From assembly GCF_024623785.1 (NCBI RefSeq), contig NZ_JANKBZ010000025.1:1-64000 (forward strand): a stretch of DNA of 64,000 bases, read 5' to 3'. Shown here in pieces: positions 25,345-33,700 of the stretch (its first letter is position 1; each line of letters opens with the position of its first letter). Source of the stretch: Archangium lipolyticum. Lineage in GTDB: Bacteria; Myxococcota; Myxococcia; Myxococcales; Myxococcaceae. Under the pieces are notes generated by a model. The model worked only from the letters and a program-made list of their open reading frames with translations. It had not been told where the DNA came from and did not search any database. The translations under genes were made by a program, and so were the position numbers.

Positions 25345-25983
25345 TTGAACCGCATTGGCATCCTCGGATCGGGCCGTGTCGCCACGGTCCTTGCAACCCG
25401 GCTCGCGACCACCGGGTACGACGTGACGATTGGGACGCGAAATGTCGCCGACGCGTCAGCGAAGTGGACCGGACCGGCGGTCACGTTCGCGGATCACGCC
25501 CGGACCGCGCGCGAGGCCTCCATCATCATCAATGCAACGCCTGGAGACACCAGCCTGGAGCGGCTCGGTGCCCTCCGCGAGGCGTTGGATGGGAAAATCC
25601 TGGTGGATGTCTCGAATGCGACCCGGCGTGGCGCTGAAGGACTGCCTGCGGGATTGAGCCATCCCGACAGCAGTCTGGCCGAGCATCTGCAACGAGCTCT
25701 GCCCGGCACCCGTGTCGTCAAGACGCTCAACACCATGCTCTTCTCCGTCATGGTCAATCCACGTGGCCTCGCCATTTCCCCGACCGCGTTCCTGTCGGGC
25801 AACGACGAGGGAGCGAAGGCGACCGTCAGCAAGCTGCTTCACGACCTCGGGTGGCCTCTCGACTGGATCGAGGATCTGGGGGACATCTCCACCGCCCGAG
25901 GGACGGAAGCGCTCATCCTGCTCGTGCCGCACATCATCCGCCGCCGTGGTTTCGCGCCCTTCGCGCTCACGGTCGCCAGGTGA
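25345..25983 (+). CDS. NAD(P)-binding oxidoreductase (F420-dependent reductase/NpdG-like fold)
   Basis: A TTG start at 25345, preceded by GGAGA, gives 212 residues beginning LNRIGILGSGRVATVLATRL, a tight Rossmann GxGxxA motif. Later motifs VTIGTRNVADAS, IIINATPGDTS, ILVDVSNATRRG and TRVVKTLNTM match the NADP-dependent F420 oxidoreductase/DUF-type dehydrogenase family. The close spacing behind the phosphatase-like gene indicates co-transcription under TetR control. The cofactor and substrate are not clear. Confidence 0.82.
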   Translation: MNRIGILGSGRVATVLATRLATTGYDVTIGTRNVADASAKWTGPAVTFADHARTAREASIIINATPGDTSLERLGALREALDGKILVDVSNATRRGAEGLPAGLSHPDSSLAEHLQRALPGTRVVKTLNTMLFSVMVNPRGLAISPTAFLSGNDEGAKATVSKLLHDLGWPLDWIEDLGDISTARGTEALILLVPHIIRRRGFAPFALTVAR

Positions 25984-26021
25984 GTCTTGGACGTCGTTTC
26001 CAGGGCTCTATCAGCAAGGAG

Positions 26022-26134
26022 CCGCTGAAGGAGAGGACGCCGCGACTGGACCAGGCAGAGTTGCTGAAGAGGACGTTCGACTTGGACGTGTTCGCCTGCG
26101 TGAGGTGTGGAGGCAGGCGGCGGGTGCTGGCGTA
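26022..26134 (+). mobile_element. IS91-like transposase C-terminal fragment
   Basis: Rightward translation reads LKERTPRLDQAELLKRTFDL, then DVFACVRCGGRRRVLA and a TAG at 26132 where other copies have TAC (GCGTACGTGAAG). It is nearly the same peptide as at 16268-16482. About 500 bp further on, at 26633, the next part of the same transposase resumes. Confidence 0.65.
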
Positions 26135-26234
26135 GGTGATGGCCTATTCATAATGCCCCACCTTCCTCCATACTTATTTGAGCCTGCCCGTAGTCACCTG
26201 ACTCGTAGCGCTGGGTTCTCTCGAACTTCATTGT

Positions 26235-26585
26235 TCATCGTTTCTCTGCTCGTCGCTTTCTTCTGAGCGAAGGGCTCCGTGCGGGTCTCAACGTATGCTT
26301 GGCCGCTGGAGTGGGCACGGCTGGCGAGCCACGTCTCTGCTCGAGCGCCGCCTGCACGGCCTGGGCAAGCTTCAGCAGCGCAGGGACCGAGAGTCGGACC
26401 TCTCGGCCACCGACGCTCGGAGGAACGAGGGGTGAAGAACGGTCCGTCCACTCGAGCGGCAGTCTCATGTACTGTCCGGGAGGGTGCTCCACGTCTACGT
26501 AGCGCCGACCATCCTGGCTACGGATGAACCGAGCGACCGGCAGTTCCATGCCTTTGAGGGGGTGGATCGGTAGCGTGACGGTCAC
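26235..26585 (-). CDS. DUF5372-like mobile-element-associated ORF
   Basis: From a GTG at 26585 a 116-residue ORF reads VTVTLPIHPLKGMELPVARF, then SQDGRRYVDVEHPPGQYMRL and PLEWTD. This recalls DUF5372 proteins (VTVTHPFHPLFGxEFE ... LPxxWTD) that accompany integrases and transposases in many bacteria. It lies wholly between two halves of a transposase C-terminus, on the opposite strand, so it probably arrived as part of a nested insertion. An Arg/Lys-rich tail closes the protein. Confidence 0.5.
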   Translation of the reverse strand: MTVTLPIHPLKGMELPVARFIRSQDGRRYVDVEHPPGQYMRLPLEWTDRSSPLVPPSVGGREVRLSVPALLKLAQAVQAALEQRRGSPAVPTPAAKHTLRPARSPSLRRKRRAEKR

Positions 26586-26632
26586 GCGCTCAATTAAGAG
26601 TGGAGGACCCGTGGCAGTGTGTTGATGTCGTC

Positions 26633-26942
26633 GTGAAGCAAGCCAGAGGGGTGCGCGCGATTGTGGAGCACCTGGGACTGCCCACGGCAGGTGAGAGCCT
26701 GACCCCGGCGCGAGCGCCACCCCAGGGCGCATGGTGTTGAGGCTTACGCCGCCACAGCCAAGAGACCTGATGCCCCTGCCGCGCCCCTCATGGGAGGGCG
26801 GCCTGGGCAGGCATGCCCAAGGAGGCTGCGTGGCCTCTCCACCGGCCCGGCACACAGCTCGGCCGGCACCCGTCAGCGGCCCTCCTCGGCCCCTCTGCAC
26901 CAGCCCTCCCCCTCAACACCGCCTCTATCCTGCCTATACGCC
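26633..26942 (+). mobile_element. IS91-like transposase C-terminal end with 117-bp terminal repeat
   Basis: From 26633 the frame reads VKQARGVRAIVEHLGLPTAG then ESLTPARAPPQGAWC and a stop at 26738-26740, the natural C-terminus of the transposase that begins at 26022. Eighty-five bases later, 26826-26942 is the 117-bp repeat ending CCTATACGCC. It differs from 29929-30045 at only two positions. This is the best evidence that the repeat is the element's 3' terminus. Confidence 0.65.
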
Positions 26943-27123
26943 GTGCGCCACCATGCGTCGCCGAACCACTCCTTCCGGATGCGCAGCATGCCCCCGAGCC
27001 GGGGAGCCAGTCACCTGCCAGTCACTCTCGGCGCGGTAGGTCTTTCGTCCAGAAGGCGGCCCGAGCGTCTCCACGACAAAAATCCGCCTGACTCGCACTC
27101 CAACATCCCAAACAGAGGAAGAC

Positions 27124-27870
27124 ATGAATCCAAAGACATGGCGAACCCTGATGTGCCTTGCTCCCGTGGTGCTGTCCGGTTGCGGCGAGCGGCCTGAAGA
27201 GGTGGTCCGTCCCGTGGGCGCGCATCAGCAGAGGCTCGCGGCCTGGGCGCCCACCGCGTCTCCAATGAGTCACGCGCGTTACGATCACACGGCGACGGTG
27301 CTCCCCAATGGCAAGGTGCTCGTGGTGGGAGGGCTCAGCGGGAGCACGCTCCTCGCCAGCGCGGAGCTGTATGAGCCGAGCACCGGAGCGTGGACCCCGG
27401 CCGGCTCGCTCCAGACGGTGCGTTACCGTCACACGGCGACGCTCCTGCCGGACGGGAAGGTACTGGTGGCGGGAGGTTACGCGGGTGGATGGACCGAGAA
27501 TAAGGTGCTCGTGGCGGGTGGCTACGATGCGTCGTTCAAAATCCTGGCTTCCGCGGAGTTGTACGACCCTACCGGGAACGGCACCACGACCAGTCTCGAG
27601 CACACCCTGAGCGAACCGCGCCGGGGTCACACGGCGAGCCTGCTCGCGAACGGCAAGGTTCTCGTCGTGGGAGGCAGGGCCAATACCTCCGTCAGCAACA
27701 CCGCCGCTCTCTACGATCCCTCCACGAAGACCTGGTCCACGACCGCGGCCATGACCAGCGGGCGAGTCTGGCACGAGGCGAGCGCGCTGCCGACGGGGCA
27801 GGTGCTGGTCACGGGCGGCTATGACTCGAGTGGAGCCATCCTGTCCTCCGCCGAGCTGTACACGCCATAA
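27124..27870 (+). CDS. Kelch-repeat lipoprotein
   Basis: The 248-residue protein has a lipoprotein signal (CLAPVVLSGCG) and four to five kelch blades marked by HTATVLPNGKVLVVGGLSG, ASAELYEPSTGAWTPAG, HTATLLPDGKVLVAGGY, HTASLLANGKVLVVGG and ALPTGQVLVTGG. Kelch propellers mediate protein or glycan contacts at the cell surface. Relatives in myxobacteria are usually longer; blade two here is shortened (GGYAGGWTENKVLVAGGYD), as if one blade had been deleted in frame. A GAGGAA ribosome site precedes the ATG. Nothing else was seen in 26943-27123. Confidence 0.85.
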   Translation: MNPKTWRTLMCLAPVVLSGCGERPEEVVRPVGAHQQRLAAWAPTASPMSHARYDHTATVLPNGKVLVVGGLSGSTLLASAELYEPSTGAWTPAGSLQTVRYRHTATLLPDGKVLVAGGYAGGWTENKVLVAGGYDASFKILASAELYDPTGNGTTTSLEHTLSEPRRGHTASLLANGKVLVVGGRANTSVSNTAALYDPSTKTWSTTAAMTSGRVWHEASALPTGQVLVTGGYDSSGAILSSAELYTP

Positions 27871-27907
27871 CCTGGCTCAGCCGCGGCGCGCCTGACGCTT
27901 CTTCTCA

Positions 27908-28010
27908 TGGGGGTCGACAGCCGGGGCAACCCCGCGCTCGCTTGGCACGAGAAAGATGTGGTGCTGGTGCGCCGCTGGACCGGCACCGCGTGGGCATACA
28001 TCGAGCATAG
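27908..28010 (+). pseudogene. Fragment of a repeat-propeller protein
   Basis: A rightward frame reads GVDSRGNPALAWHEKDVVLV then RRWTGTAWAYIEH, the repeat unit (DSxGNPxxAW ... VRRWTGTAW) of a myxobacterial secreted propeller family. Neither a start nor further repeats remain. Confidence 0.45.
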
Positions 28011-28088
28011 AAGGCCCATGCCGGGGAGGCGGCGGAAATCGACGCCGTGGGTGACACTCCGCGGGGTCCGTGGGGTTTCAGGGAGCAA

Positions 28089-29687
28089 ATGAATGGGACA
28101 CGAAACAGAAGAACGAAGCCAATGCCGGAGGCGGCAACCTCCCTCCCTGCTCATCTCCCGCGTTCGCGCGGTTCGCAGTGGGGTCTGCTCTCCGTCTTGA
28201 TTCTGACGGCCGTGGCGGGTTGCTCGGACAAGGCCCCTCCCGACGTGGCTCCGGGGGAGGGTAGGCCCCTCCTCTGGGGGAATTGCCCGGCGCTTCCGGA
28301 AGGAGCCACCCGAGACCCTCGCCAAACATGTGCGACCCTTCAGGTCCCGCTGGATTATCACCACCCGGATGGGCGCACCCTCGAGCTCGCCATCTCGCGC
28401 ATTGCCACCGCCAGGCCGGACTCCCGACGAGGCGTTCTCTTGTTGAACCCGGGTGGACCGGGGCTCGAAGGACTTGATCTTCCGAGCCTGGCCGCCACCA
28501 CGCTGCCTTCCGAGGTTCTCGAGCGCTACGACCTGATTGGATTCGACCCTCGCGGTGTGGGTCACAGCTCTCCTGTCACCTGCGGGCTGACCGACGTCAG
28601 TCTCGTCGACCTCTTCCCGTACCCCGCCGCGGACGGCTCGATCGACGCGAACGTCGCCCTTGCCCGCGAAACCGCGGCTCGATGTGCCGCATCCACCTCG
28701 GGCGACGTCCTGCCATTCATCACCACCGCCAACACCGCCCGCGACATGGAGCAGATCCGTCAAGCGCTGGGGGAGAGGGAGATTTCCTACTGGGGTCAGT
28801 CCTATGGCACCTACCTGGGGGCGGTGTATGCGTCCTTGTTCGCCGAGAACACCGACCGGATGGTGCTCGAGGGAAATGTGGACCCCACGAGAGTCTGGTA
28901 TGGAGTCTACCACTACTGGGGCGAGGGCATGGCCAGCCGGTTTCCCGACGCCGCCCGCTTTGTCGCGGCGAACAACGACACCGTCCACTTCGGCACGACC
29001 GTGGAGGAGGTGATGGCGGCGTACCTCGAGCTGGCGAGCCGGCTCGACGCGAACCCCGCTTTCGTCCCCGGAACGAGCGCGCGGATCACAGGGGGTCTGT
29101 TCCGAACCGTCACCTACAGCCTGTTGCAAAGGAATGAGCAGATTCCGCTCCTTGCCCAATTCTGGCGCGCTATCGACAATCTCACCGCTGGAGCTCCCAC
29201 CGCCGAGGATGCCGCGCTGCTTCAGCAGGTCTTCGCCCAGGAACCGGCCAGGGCGGACGTTCCCGCCGACAATCAGACGGCTGTCTTCCTGGCGCTCGCC
29301 TGTGGTGACGCGAGCTGGCCCACCGACATCGAGGTCTACAGGAAGAAGACCGCCGAGGACCGGGCCGCCCATCCGCTCACCGCCGGCATGCCATTCAATA
29401 TCTGGCCGTGCGCCTTCTGGAAGACCCAGCCTCGCGAGGCCCCGGTCGAGGTGACCCGCCAGGGAGAGCACAACATCCTCCTGCTGCAAAACCGACGCGA
29501 CAACGCGACTCCTTGGGAATCCGGGCTGGGCATGCGAAAGGCCCTCGGAGCGCGCGCGACGTTTGTCGAGCTCGACGCGGGCGGCCACTATGTCTACGGT
29601 CAGGGCTCATCCTGCGTGGATGGCGTGTTCAATGCGTTCCTCATGACCGGACAACTGCCCCAGGGCGACGTCTCCTGCGCGAATTAG
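28089..29687 (+). CDS. S33/TAP-like peptidase lipoprotein
   Basis: The 532-residue alpha/beta hydrolase is of the tripeptidyl-aminopeptidase type. It has a lipoprotein signal (VLILTAVAGCSD), the N-terminal signature CATLQVPLDYHHPDG, oxyanion strand GVLLLNPGGPG, DLIGFDPRGVGHSSPVTC, nucleophile elbow YWGQSYGTYLG, and a TAP C-terminal domain with Asp in NRRDNATPW and His in AGGHYVYG. Such enzymes release N-terminal peptides or hydrolyse amides and esters outside the cytoplasm. I start at ATG 28089 behind GGGAG; an ATG at 28122 is also possible. Confidence 0.88.
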   Translation: MNGTRNRRTKPMPEAATSLPAHLPRSRGSQWGLLSVLILTAVAGCSDKAPPDVAPGEGRPLLWGNCPALPEGATRDPRQTCATLQVPLDYHHPDGRTLELAISRIATARPDSRRGVLLLNPGGPGLEGLDLPSLAATTLPSEVLERYDLIGFDPRGVGHSSPVTCGLTDVSLVDLFPYPAADGSIDANVALARETAARCAASTSGDVLPFITTANTARDMEQIRQALGEREISYWGQSYGTYLGAVYASLFAENTDRMVLEGNVDPTRVWYGVYHYWGEGMASRFPDAARFVAANNDTVHFGTTVEEVMAAYLELASRLDANPAFVPGTSARITGGLFRTVTYSLLQRNEQIPLLAQFWRAIDNLTAGAPTAEDAALLQQVFAQEPARADVPADNQTAVFLALACGDASWPTDIEVYRKKTAEDRAAHPLTAGMPFNIWPCAFWKTQPREAPVEVTRQGEHNILLLQNRRDNATPWESGLGMRKALGARATFVELDAGGHYVYGQGSSCVDGVFNAFLMTGQLPQGDVSCAN

Positions 29688-29690
29688 CGC

Positions 29691-29931
29691 AGTTGCCCCA
29701 GCTTGAGGGCAGTGCGCTCCACGCCGCGTATCACCTCGACGACACCCCGTCGTGGCTCCTGCGCCTCGACCAGCAGGCTGGCGGCTACTGCATGAGCTAC
29801 CCGAGCGTGCTCGGTGCGGTCCTGCGGCTTGATGCCAACCTCGAGCGTGGGCGGAATGACCCCGCCCGCGCGGTCCGAGGCTTCCAGGCCATGGCCGAGG
29901 CCCCGGACATGAAGCTGCTCGAGCGTGACTG
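29691..29931 (+). pseudogene. Gene fragment cut by the 117-bp repeat
   Basis: Immediately after the peptidase stop a rightward frame with very GC-rich third positions reads ALHAAYHLDDTPSWLLRLDQ, then YCMSYPSVLGAVLRLDANL and PDMKLLERD, ending at the repeat boundary (29929). It has lost both ends and I do not recognise the family. Confidence 0.4.
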
Positions 29932-30045
29932 CGTGGCCTCTCCACCGGCCCGGCTCACAGCTCGGCCGGCACCCGTCAGCGGCCCTCCTCGGCCCCTCTG
30001 CACCAGCCCTCCCCCTCAACACCGCCACTATCCTGCCTATACGCC
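29929..30045 (+). repeat. Solo 117-bp element terminus
   Basis: This copy matches 26826-26942 at 115 of 117 positions. It separates a broken gene on the left from a 5'-truncated propeller gene on the right, whose first visible ATG starts at 30046, the base after the repeat. Confidence 0.7.
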
Positions 30046-30528
30046 ATGAGCGCGGCAGTCCGGCCGATGGCGCTGTCCCCCGACGAGCGGTTCCTCTACT
30101 TCCAGGTGTCGTTCTTCCACGGTTTCGTGGAGTACGACCTGGAGGAGGATCGCGTGACGCGGCTTGCCCACCTGCCGGTCTCCGAGGAGGCCCAAGCGCT
30201 GCGCCGCGACCAGTACATCCTCGACTCCGCCCACCACGGACTCGCGATGAGCGGCGATGGGACGAAGCTCTGCGTGGCGGGAACGATGTCCAACTACGCG
30301 GCGATCGTCTCACGCGAGACGCTCCGCTACCGCATCCACCCGCTCGGCGCGCGGACCTACTGGGCGACGAGCAGCGCCGACGGAAACTACTGCTATGTCT
30401 CGGTGGCTGGCGATGACACCGTGTCGGTCATCTCCTACGCGACCGAGCAGGAGGTGGCCCGCATCCCCGTCGGCGACCACCCGCAGCGTGCGCGCACCGC
30501 GAAACTCGCGGCGTCGCTCTTCCCCTGA
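30046..30528 (+). pseudogene. 5'-truncated YncE-like beta-propeller
   Basis: The frame starts MSAAVRPMALSPDERFLYFQ and contains propeller blades (SGDGTKLCVAGTMSNYAAIV; SADGNYCYVSVAGDDTVSVI; VARIPVGDHPQR). Intact relatives are two to three times longer, so the visible ATG is an internal methionine and the N-terminal blades were removed by the repeat. A short 160-residue product could still be made but would not close a propeller. Confidence 0.6.
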
Positions 30529-30562
30529 AGAACTCGCAGAAGAGGGCCCGGACCGGTGAGTG

Positions 30563-30644
30563 GTCGGGTAGGCCAGGGAGGTCACCCTCCCCGGCCCCCC
30601 ACAGATCCGGACGTGCGGGACTACCGCATCCGGCCCTTCGGCTC
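30563..30644 (-). ncRNA. Group II intron 3' end remnant (domains V-VI)
   Basis: On the minus strand GGCCGGATGCGG and CCGCACGTCCGG form a domain-V-like hairpin with the characteristic ACG bulge, followed by TCTGTGGGGGG and an end reading CTACCCGAC. I recognise this arrangement from the 3' end of bacterial group II introns. No reverse transcriptase remains. It lies 113 bp beyond the end of the giant gene on the same strand; class C introns favour sites after terminators. The interval 30645-30757 shows nothing else. Confidence 0.5.
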
Positions 30645-30757
30645 ATGGGTTCGCTGCGAGCGCGCGGCAGCGGGTACGAGTGGGCTCGCTACGAAGGCGA
30701 GGACGCTTGATTTTCCTACGCACCGCACCACCGGCCAGCCAGCCCGCCCCGCTCGCA

Positions 30758-33700
30758 CTACATCCTCCGCAGAGCCATCAGCGCCGGCCGCTCCACATAG
30801 GTCACCCGGTGCAGCACCCGCCAGCACTTGTTCGGCTTCGCAGAGCGCGCCTGCCGCAGCGCGCGGGCCTCCTCGTCATTGCTCATGAGCCACTCCGGAT
30901 CGACCACGTAGCTGAAGAAGTCCTTGAAGTGCTCCGTGCTCCCCTCGAGATAAAAGCTCATGAATCGATAACGATCCACCTTCTCGCCCGGGAAGAGCGG
31001 GGCGTCGCGCAGATCGGTGATGCCCCTCTTGTCGACGCCGCCCAGGTCCACGGTGAGCTCGAGGCTCTTGCCGAGGCTCAGTGTCTTGCTGCTCCCCTCG
31101 ACCTTGCCGCCCGAGCCCACGAGTGACAACGCGAACTTGAAACGGGCGAACGCCACGTCCGTGGAGGCGCCGGCCCCGCCGCTATTGCTCAGCTCCGTGT
31201 TGATCGAGTGCTCGATCGTGCTGGCGAAGCTCTGCTCCTCCGTGCGCATCCCTCCGTCGCCGTCCCACACGTACGTATTGACGATGTTACGCTTGCCCGC
31301 CTTCCTCTGGATGTTCTCCATGCGGAGCTGCCAGTCGGCGAAGGCGGCGCCCGCGCGCACGCGCCCCTCCAGGCTGTTGAGCTTTGCGTTGATCTCCGCC
31401 TGGCGCTTCGCGGCCTCGTCCTGCGCCTCCTTCTTCTTCTGCTCGTTCTGCTCGTTCATCGCGTCCAGATCGGCCTGGCTGGACCCCGCCGGGGTGCTCC
31501 CCGTGGACATGCTCGGGGCGCCTGGCCCGGCGAATGAGTCGAGCTGGTCGAGCTGATTCGCATTGAAGTTGTAGAAGAAGCTCTCGCGCTCCTTGTCCGC
31601 CCGCTCGATGGCGTCCTTGAGCGCGTACGCCTCCTTGAGCCGGAAGTAGCTGGCCGGATACAGCGAGCCGTACTGCGCCCGCATCTCGGGCACGTGCGGG
31701 TAGAACGTCGGATCGGCGGGCATCGATCCGACCAGGCCGTCCAGGCTCCCGTTCATCGTGTACGCGGGGTTCACCAGGAACGTGATCGTATTGATATCGA
31801 GCGGCACCCCGTCGACCGGCCGGATGTCGTAGCTCACCATTCGGCCGCTCCGCTTGAGCTTCGTGACGAAGACGTCAGCCATGCCGGAGAGCACGAGCGC
31901 ATACCCGACGTTCTTGGGGACCCAGCGCTTGCCGAGCACGGGGGAGGCGGGCGTGTCCTCGAACATCCCCGTGAGGGCCAGGCTGTCGCTCGTCGCGAGG
32001 TTGGACGTCGCGCTGACCGAGGTGTCCTGACCGCTGGATTTTTCGTGTGCGTAGTCGAAGACCGCGCCCACCTCGCCCTCTGAGACCGTGGACATGAACC
32101 CGATGCCCAGGCCCGCCTCCTCGGCCCACGCCGTCCCGACGAAGCCCTCGACGCTGAACGCGGAGCTCTGGGTCTCGCTCCGCTGCCAGGCGTAGGTCGT
32201 CTCGTCGGACTGCGCGAGCGTCACGCTCGTGGCCCCGTAGTACTCGTACTCGTCGGTCGCCCCCGTCAGGTTCTCCGACGGGACCGGCGGCGCGCCCTCG
32301 ATGTACCCCAGCAGCGTCGGGTTGATCTGGGTGTTGCCGACCCATCGCAAGATCAGCTCCTCGATCCGCTGCTCGGGCAAGAGCTCGACGTTGCTTCCGG
32401 CCGCGAGCCCGTAGAACCGCCGCATGAGCGCCTGCTTCTTCCCTTCGCCGCTCACCTCCACCGAGCTGTACTCGGCGGTGACCAGGCTGTCGGCGCCGGC
32501 CATGGGCAGCAAGGTGGACAGGAGCAGCGTCGCGCTCCCGTGCAGCTGGCCCTGGAACAAGCCCGACTTCCGGTCGCGGACCTTGTTGTCCCCGTTCACC
32601 TCGTCCATTGGATAACACGCGAGCAGGCCCGTCTCGGCGCCCGTCATGCGGCGTCGCATGTTCGCCACGAGCTCGGCTGGCGTGCGCGCGCGGTCCCAGA
32701 TCCTGACTTCGGCGATCTCCCCCGGGAAGTAGTGGACGCTGCCAATGCCCCTGCCGATCTCGAGGTTGCCGGCCCCGGCGAAGTCGGCCGCCGCCGTCCT
32801 CTCCGCGGCCAATATCCCGTCGACGTAGATCCGCTGCTTCTTCGTGGGTTGATCGTAGGTGAAGGCGAGGTGGTGCCAGTCCGTATCGGTGTACACCCCC
32901 GCCGTGTCCACATCATTGCCGAAGAACGCCATCGTGAGCATGTTGGTGCTCCGGTACCCGACGTGGAGCCCGCCGTTGTTGCTGGCGGTACCCATCGCCG
33001 CGATGATCTGGTGATCGGCGCCCATGCCCGCGCCGCTGCGCCGCGCCCAGCATTCGAAGGTGAAGCTCTTGCCGGCGAGCGCGACGGGCGGGCACTGCAC
33101 GTAAGCGTTCCCCCGGTCAGGCAGCACCAGCACCCGGCCCCCCAGGTTGCCGATGTTCGCCGTGGAGGCCACCCACTCCGCCCCGACCAGCGTGCCGTGC
33201 GCCTGGCCACCGGCCGAGCGATCGAACGCCTTCCCGCCGGTGCCCTCCTGGAGCGGCCAGTATGCGAGGAGACCCGGCTCGCTCCCCGAGCTCGACGTGC
33301 GGGCGTGCACCGCGACCTCGGCGTCCGTCATGCCCAGGTTCCACAGCCGCACCTGGCTGAGCCGCCCGATGGGGCTGCCTCCCACGGAGAGATTGCCCAG
33401 AACCTTGACGGACATCTCGCGCATGCTCGTGATGGTCGCGTCCACCGGCGCCCCCTTCACGAGGCCGTGGCGCGCGTTCGACGTGAGGTCCTTGACCTTG
33501 ACCACACCGCCGTCGTCGACCTTCTCCATGCGCCAGTAGCCGACGAGGCCCGCCTCGTCGCCCTTGAAGGAGCGGTAGAGGTCGTCACGGACGTCGCCCA
33601 GGGGTCTCGCCGAACTCCAGATGGAGACCTCCGCGATGTCGCCGTGCAGGTAGGCGTTTTCGTAATCGTCGTAGGCGATGTACAGCGGGCCCGACGCGAC

